From NCBI GenBank assembly GCA_965267435.1, contig OZ253960.1, positions 5,766,001 through 5,830,000 on the forward strand: a stretch of DNA of 64,000 nt. The letters are read 5' to 3'. The notes under the pieces are model-generated. The model worked only from the letters and a program-made list of their open reading frames with translations, was not told the origin of the DNA and searched no databases. The position numbers and the translations under genes were made by a program. This DNA comes from JAWPMT01 sp965267435 (GTDB lineage Bacteria; Bacteroidota; Bacteroidia; Cytophagales; Cyclobacteriaceae). Numbering within the stretch: position 1 is the first letter of the stretch; each line of letters begins with the position of its first letter. Below are positions 59,848 through 64,000 of the stretch, piece after piece.

Positions 59848-60615
59848 CTAGGCAGGTACCAGAAATCTCTTCCTAATATTTGAAACAGTATTGGCGTATT
59901 CGGGTCTGACCCGCATCGCGGCCCAATCCGGATGTACTCTGAAGTCATCCCAGGTGGCGTTACGCTCGGCCATATCCTTGAAATTGATCATGTAGGTCAG
60001 ACAAGGGCGGTAGGCGCCGGAGATCATTTCTCCGAAGAATACCGGATTGAGTTTAACCCTTAGGAAGAGGTCGATCTCCTCTTTGTCGAACATCATGATC
60101 TTGCGCCGTACGGCGTCTTCCGAGTAGCCCTCATAAGTGCGCAACTCGAACAGCCCCGCGCCATCGATAGGGTCCATCATTTTAGGCATGCCGCCAAATG
60201 CAAGTAGCAATGAGGAGCTGTAGCGATTGTAGATACGTCCCTCCGGCGCTATGTCGTTGTACTCCTGGCTTTCACTGACGAAAGCGGCGTCTGTTCCCAG
60301 CTGTTGGCATTGCAGATAGGCCTGAGCCGATGGGTAGCTGATCAGCACCCAGAGCTTCGCCGGGTCGGTCTGTCCATATTCATTGAACATCAGGAACTGA
60401 TTGGCTCCAGCTCTTCTTACTGCTGGCTGGTAGACATCTCTCAGGAAAGCCTTCAGATTGTTTTGGTTGCCACCAAACTTGATTTCATAGGTCCTGAGCT
60501 CATACAACTCCTTGTTCGTTGCTTGCTGTTGGTGTCCATCTGCGGCGGTGGCAGCAAATACGGATGGCACAGCAGTGGAGGCGAGAGAAGTGGTGAGAAA
60601 TTTTCTTCTGATCAT
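59848..60615 (-). CDS. Exported NIPSNAP-family protein with Tat-like signal
   Basis: A 255-residue protein starting at MIRRKFLTTSLASTAVPSVFA, a twin-arginine-like signal; the frame runs 40 codons further up. Two NIPSNAP-type ferredoxin-like repeats follow: YELRTYEIKFGGNQNNLKAFL and FELRTYEGYSEDAVRRKIMMF. The second ends with RPCLTYMINFKDMAERNATW. The function of the family is unclear. It is divergent from the TPR lipoprotein gene. Confidence 0.85.
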   Translation of the reverse strand: MIRRKFLTTSLASTAVPSVFAATAADGHQQQATNKELYELRTYEIKFGGNQNNLKAFLRDVYQPAVRRAGANQFLMFNEYGQTDPAKLWVLISYPSAQAYLQCQQLGTDAAFVSESQEYNDIAPEGRIYNRYSSSLLLAFGGMPKMMDPIDGAGLFELRTYEGYSEDAVRRKIMMFDKEEIDLFLRVKLNPVFFGEMISGAYRPCLTYMINFKDMAERNATWDDFRVHPDWAAMRVRPEYANTVSNIRKRFLVPA

Positions 60616-60737
60616 GGGTTTGGAGGTTTGGCACAGAAGATAATCAAAATTGCCGCATCTCCGGCAGCCGCCAGGTGGCTTGTCGCCCCTCGAGGAATCA
60701 ATTATCTTTCCATTTGATTTCCTTTTGAATATCACTC

Positions 60738-62375
60738 ATGAAGCCACTACTTAGTCTGCTATTCATTCTTGCTATTCTTACCTGCTGCCAGCAACAGCGA
60801 CCGATCGTTGATTCAGAGATTACCGGCTGCCCACCAGCTCCTCCCTCCCCGACGGAGGTTGCGGAACTCTACAAGGTGAAGCCCATCGAACTGATCCCCG
60901 AGGCGCTTGGCAAATTCCATCGAGAGATCACTACCACCAGCGAGGAAGCCCAGCGGTTTTTTGATCAGGGTATTCAGCTCAAGTATGCGTTTGCAGTCAA
61001 CGAAGCCGCGAGCTCTTTCCGAGAAGCTCAGAAGGCGGATACAACGTGTGCGATGTGCTACTGGGGTGAGGCGTGGGCACTCGGCTCCTACCTCAACGGT
61101 CATATGAGAGAGAACAAGGCGCCCCTGGCGTTGGCGGCAGCGCAGAAGGCGGCGGAATTGGCAGAAAACAATTCCACTGATCTGGAAAGAGCCCTGATTG
61201 ATGCGATGAAGGTCAGGTACATTGATGAATATGAATACGACAATCGGCGTGTTCAGGACTCCCTTTTTGCCCTGGCCATGGAAGTAGTCTACGAGTACTA
61301 CGACGACGATGTGGATGTTGGTACGCTGTACGCAGAGGCACTTTTCTTGCTTGAGCCGAGAGGAGGCTACCGCGAACTCGACGATCCGGACGTCATGAGA
61401 CTCCACGCCGTACTGGAAGGCGTTCTGGAGCAAGACATCACCCATCCTGGTGCATGCCACCTGTATATCCATGCCACGGAGTCCACACCTAATCCCGGCC
61501 TTGCCGAGTCCTGTGCGGATTACCTCGGTGATGCCATCCCCGGAGCCAGTCATATCAATCATATGCCCTCACATACTTATAATGAGATGGGACTCTGGGG
61601 GCAGTCAGTGCGAGCCAACCTGCAGGCGTCGCATTCCGATCGCCTGGCAGATGAGGGGAGGGCATTTGCTATTTATCCCGGTCACAACCTACATATGCTG
61701 CTGTTTGCCGCCTGCTATGACGGTCAGGGTGCAGTGGCGATGAGAGCGGGCAAGGACATGACCAAAATGTACGACGGCAATGCCGCTTTGGAGGCGCTGA
61801 CGATGGTACGTTTTGGGCGGTTTGATGAAATGGTGGAACTGCCGCGGCCGGAGGCAGACAATTCGGTCTATGGGGCATTCTGGGATTTTTGCTTTGGCTA
61901 TTCGAAACTCAAACTGGGAGAGACTGACTTTGCAGAACTCTACGCTCGTCGTGTGGCCAGAGTCGCCGACACCACTACTGCAGAATTCCGCTGGCAACCT
62001 GCTGGTCCGATACTAAATGAACTGGTGGCCATTTTGGAGGGGGAGATGGCAAGAGAGCAGGGAGACCTGGTAGCGGCGGAGAAGTTCTATCGGCAGGCTG
62101 TAAAGATCGATGATACCTTGCCCTACAGCGAGCCAGAGCCGTTACCATTCGATGCACGGCATTGGCTGGGAGCTTTCTTGCTCGATCAAGGGCGCTATGT
62201 GGAGGCAGAAGAGGTTTTTAGAAAGGAGCTTGCAGATCACCCCCACAATGGCTGGTCATTACATGGGCTGATCCAAGCCCTAAAGGCACAGGACAAGCCC
62301 TATGATATGGAGCAGGAGGATTTTGAGTCCAGCTGGGCCAGGGCAGACATGTGGCTGGAGAGGGCAATCTTATAG
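60738..62375 (+). CDS. TPR-containing lipoprotein with conserved His motifs
   Basis: A 545-residue protein with a lipobox-like start (MKPLLSLLFILAILTCC). TPR-like helices at 80-160 include QFFDQGIQLKYAFAVNEAASSF-type wording (RFFDQGIQLKYAF). A central signature is rich in His: HPGACHLYIHATE, GASHINHMPSHTYNEMGLW and IYPGHNLHMLLFAA. A final TPR block precedes the end (RHWLGAFLLDQGRYVEAEEVF). I know similar TPR proteins in Bacteroidota, but not their function; the histidines suggest a metal site. Confidence 0.75.
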   Translation: MKPLLSLLFILAILTCCQQQRPIVDSEITGCPPAPPSPTEVAELYKVKPIELIPEALGKFHREITTTSEEAQRFFDQGIQLKYAFAVNEAASSFREAQKADTTCAMCYWGEAWALGSYLNGHMRENKAPLALAAAQKAAELAENNSTDLERALIDAMKVRYIDEYEYDNRRVQDSLFALAMEVVYEYYDDDVDVGTLYAEALFLLEPRGGYRELDDPDVMRLHAVLEGVLEQDITHPGACHLYIHATESTPNPGLAESCADYLGDAIPGASHINHMPSHTYNEMGLWGQSVRANLQASHSDRLADEGRAFAIYPGHNLHMLLFAACYDGQGAVAMRAGKDMTKMYDGNAALEALTMVRFGRFDEMVELPRPEADNSVYGAFWDFCFGYSKLKLGETDFAELYARRVARVADTTTAEFRWQPAGPILNELVAILEGEMAREQGDLVAAEKFYRQAVKIDDTLPYSEPEPLPFDARHWLGAFLLDQGRYVEAEEVFRKELADHPHNGWSLHGLIQALKAQDKPYDMEQEDFESSWARADMWLERAIL

Positions 62376-62387
62376 ATCTCATTATTA

Positions 62388-62405
62388 TTTTACAATTGGG
62401 TAAGA
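62388..62405. promoter_or_regulatory. Distal TTTTAC-N6-GTAARA site before the second padR gene
   Basis: TTTTAC-AATTGG-GTAAGA is an imperfect inverted repeat, 70 bp upstream of a second, perfect copy (62458-62475). The two copies share 16 of 18 positions. Candidate auxiliary operator of the PadR regulator. Confidence 0.5.
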
Positions 62406-62457
62406 AATAGAGGCTGATTTGAAACCTTGACCTCTCTCATTCCGTGTGATCACATAG

Positions 62458-62475
62458 TTTTACAAATGGGTAAAA
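62458..62475. promoter_or_regulatory. Proximal TTTTAC-N6-GTAAAA site abutting the second padR start codon
   Basis: TTTTAC-AAATGG-GTAAAA has perfect 6-bp arms and ends on the base before the ATG at 62476. A regulator bound here would block the promoter or start region, so autorepression is likely. Confidence 0.55.
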
Positions 62476-62805
62476 ATGCGTAATCAACTGGGGGAGTTTG
62501 AGGAGATCGTCTTGCTTTTGGTGGCTGCTCAGCACGACCATGCTTATGGTCTATCAATCACAAGGTCTATTGAAGGCGAGCTAGGCAGGTCAGTGACGAT
62601 GAGCAGTGTGCACACGGCACTGTATCGCCTGGAGGAAAAAGGCCTGGTGCAGTCCCGGATCGGCTCGACGTCTGAAAGTCGACGGGGGCGCAGCAAGCGT
62701 CTCTTCACCATCACGAGTTCCGGGAAGGAGGCGCTGGTACAGGCGCGAGAGGCTAGAGTGCATTTATGGAACCTAATCCCCGAGGCGGTAATCCCGACAT
62801 CATGA
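62476..62805 (+). CDS. PadR family transcriptional regulator, second copy
   Basis: A 109-residue protein: LGEFEEIVLLLVAAQHDHAYGLSI, SVHTALYRLEEKGLVQSRIG and the basic wing SRRGRSKRLFTITSSG. It is the same small class as the protein at 56577-56921. Its stop overlaps the permease ATG as ATGA, giving translational coupling. The two sites just upstream of its start are probably its own operators. Confidence 0.92.
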   Translation: MRNQLGEFEEIVLLLVAAQHDHAYGLSITRSIEGELGRSVTMSSVHTALYRLEEKGLVQSRIGSTSESRRGRSKRLFTITSSGKEALVQAREARVHLWNLIPEAVIPTS

Positions 62806-64000
62806 AAAAGGTTCGAAAACCAGATCCGCCCCGTCTCGCCAATCGATTTTTCCAGTGGTACTGCCGCAATGAACTGCAGGACTCCATTCTTGGCGACATG
62901 CACGAGCGCTTTGATGACCAGACCGAAAAGTTTGGTGCAATCAGGGCTCGATGGCGCTATTGGTTGATGGTCTTTCGATTTATGAACCGCCACACCCTGC
63001 GGTCCGTCCCCAACACATCAAATAGCTTTCTTAATCTGCAAGGGTCGCTGCGATCCTCTGTGAGGTATCTGCGGCGGCACAAAGGATATGCGCTCTTGAA
63101 TATTGGCGGATTGGCGACGGGCCTGGCTTGTTGTCTGCTCATCTACCACTTCTTGCGACATGAGCTTTCGTATGATCAGTTTCACTCTCATACAGATCAG
63201 GTTTTCAGGATCAACACGCTGAACTACGATGCTGCTGGGAATTTCGAACCCTTCGCCAACACAGCACCCGCCCTTGCACCGGGTATTCGAGGTGTATTTC
63301 CACAGGTGGAGAGTATTTCGCAGTTGAGGTACGCACTCCGATCCAATCTGCGTGTTGGCGATCGTGGATACTTTGAGAATGGTGGATTCTATGCTGACTC
63401 CGTGTTCCTGGAAATGTTTGACTTCCCTTGGCTAGCTGGGGATCGCGCATCGGCTTTGGATGAACCTAATTCGGTGGTGATTACCAAGGACCTGGCAATG
63501 AAGTACTTCAACCAGGCGACACCGATTGGCGAAATTCTTACACTGAACAATGCTCAGACATTGGAGATCACCGGGGTGCTCGACAACATTCCCAGCAATT
63601 CCCACATCCAGTTCGACTTTCTGGTTTCCTTCTCCACTTACCGGGTTCCTGATGGTTACTTCTCCGATTTGACTAGCTGGCGCTGGCTGGGTTTCCTTAC
63701 CTACGTGCAACTATCTCCCGAGGCTGACCCGAAGCTATTCAACTCCCTATTGAATGATCTGTATCAATCCAAGTTGTCCGGATCAACCGTCTTTGATGAG
63801 CTGGCCCTGCAACCGCTGAAAGATATCTACTTTGGTTCCACAGGTGTTATCGACGATCTGGCCAGTCCTCTCAGAAGTGGTAGTTTCAGTGCGCTGTCGA
63901 CGCTGACGATCATCGCGGTGATGGTGCTGCTGATTGCTGCTTTCAACTTTGCCAATCTCTCCGTGGCCATGGCGCTCAACAGAGGTAAGGAAATGGGCCT
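62802..64000 (+). CDS. ABC transporter permease, FtsX/MacB type, cut off by window end
   Basis: The frame is open from the ATG at 62802 to the window edge (399 codons). The N-terminal extension PPRLANRFFQWYCRNELQDS precedes ILGDMHERFDDQTEKFGAIRARW, matching that of the first permease. The first membrane helix (ALLNIGGLATGLACCLLIYHF) and the MacB-type periplasmic domain (SYDQFHSHTDQVFRINTL, FDFPWLAGDRASALDEPNSVVITKDLA, quoted by parts) follow. The last visible stretch (STLTIIAVMVLLIAAFNFANLSVAMALNRG) is the second helix region. It is the partner of the PadR gene at 62476-62805. Confidence 0.93.
   Translation, partial: MKKVRKPDPPRLANRFFQWYCRNELQDSILGDMHERFDDQTEKFGAIRARWRYWLMVFRFMNRHTLRSVPNTSNSFLNLQGSLRSSVRYLRRHKGYALLNIGGLATGLACCLLIYHFLRHELSYDQFHSHTDQVFRINTLNYDAAGNFEPFANTAPALAPGIRGVFPQVESISQLRYALRSNLRVGDRGYFENGGFYADSVFLEMFDFPWLAGDRASALDEPNSVVITKDLAMKYFNQATPIGEILTLNNAQTLEITGVLDNIPSNSHIQFDFLVSFSTYRVPDGYFSDLTSWRWLGFLTYVQLSPEADPKLFNSLLNDLYQSKLSGSTVFDELALQPLKDIYFGSTGVIDDLASPLRSGSFSALSTLTIIAVMVLLIAAFNFANLSVAMALNRGKEMG

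Noticed and set aside
60813..61562. 249-residue frame antisense to the TPR lipoprotein
   Set aside because: Antisense shadow; the sense frame has a lipobox and consistent family motifs.
1..64000. tRNA, rRNA, prophage and complete insertion sequence
   Set aside because: I looked for T-loop motifs, transposase and integrase signatures and found none.

Overview
The window looks like a chromosomal stretch from a Bacteroidota bacterium, most likely of the Cytophagales type. This rests on the protein families present (DUF2652, DUF2461, DUF3109 and DUF1080 proteins, LVIVD-type lipoproteins, secreted TPR-CHAT proteins, PadR/FtsX-permease pairs, a TPR histidine kinase of the NarL type), on near-absent Shine-Dalgarno sequences, and on several TAnnTTTG boxes, the Bacteroidota -7 promoter element. 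I saw no rRNA, tRNA, CRISPR array, phage or intact insertion sequence.

Layout. 1-4873 (minus): two tandem paralogous exported TPR-CHAT proteins with a conserved leader; the first runs off the window start. 5.1-9.1 kb: housekeeping and small conserved genes (nudC, a DUF2652 protein, a DUF2461 protein, a HIT protein, greA). 9.2-13.2 kb (minus): two LVIVD-like beta-propeller lipoproteins interleaved with two exported barrel-like proteins. 13.3-16.4 kb (minus): hydroxyacid dehydrogenase, mgtE, ksgA, then pdxA divergently. 17.5-21.9 kb (plus): the fatty-acid/translation cluster yceD-rpmF-fabH-efp-accB-accC. 22-28 kb: a DUF1080 lipoprotein, a DES1-like ceramide desaturase, and an unrecognised pair made of a large membrane protein and a secreted protein. 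28.4-31.6 kb: a double cyclic-nucleotide-binding/acyltransferase fusion with an SGNH hydrolase. 31.7-43.2 kb: TonB-C and YceI proteins, thiL-mce, an IscA-like protein, a PAS kinase, an alpha-glucan phosphorylase homologue lacking the PLP lysine, a DAO-type oxidoreductase, NhaC, a DEDDy exonuclease and a sugar MFS transporter.

45.9-56.2 kb (all minus) is the most intriguing part. A TPR sensor kinase and a NarL-type regulator are followed by an exported PQQ-type propeller, an exported WD40-caspase fusion, an exported FecR-like protein and a membrane CHASE2 protein without an output domain. The promoter in front of the propeller gene has a perfect TAnnTTTG box and two palindromes, and a 124-bp element with 16-bp perfect terminal inverted repeats lies in the leader of the caspase gene. 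I read this as a candidate envelope-located sensing/proteolysis system. Together with the two CHAT proteins the window holds three caspase-clan proteins, all apparently exported.

56.5-64 kb: two PadR-regulator/FtsX-permease pairs flank a NIPSNAP-like protein and a TPR lipoprotein; the second permease runs off the window end. A pair of TTTTAC-N6-GTAAAA-like sites before the second padR gene suggests autoregulation.

Starts were often moved inward from the longest open frame, using signal peptides, lipoboxes, family N-termini or ATGA overlaps. All functional assignments come from reading the protein sequences; no database search was run.
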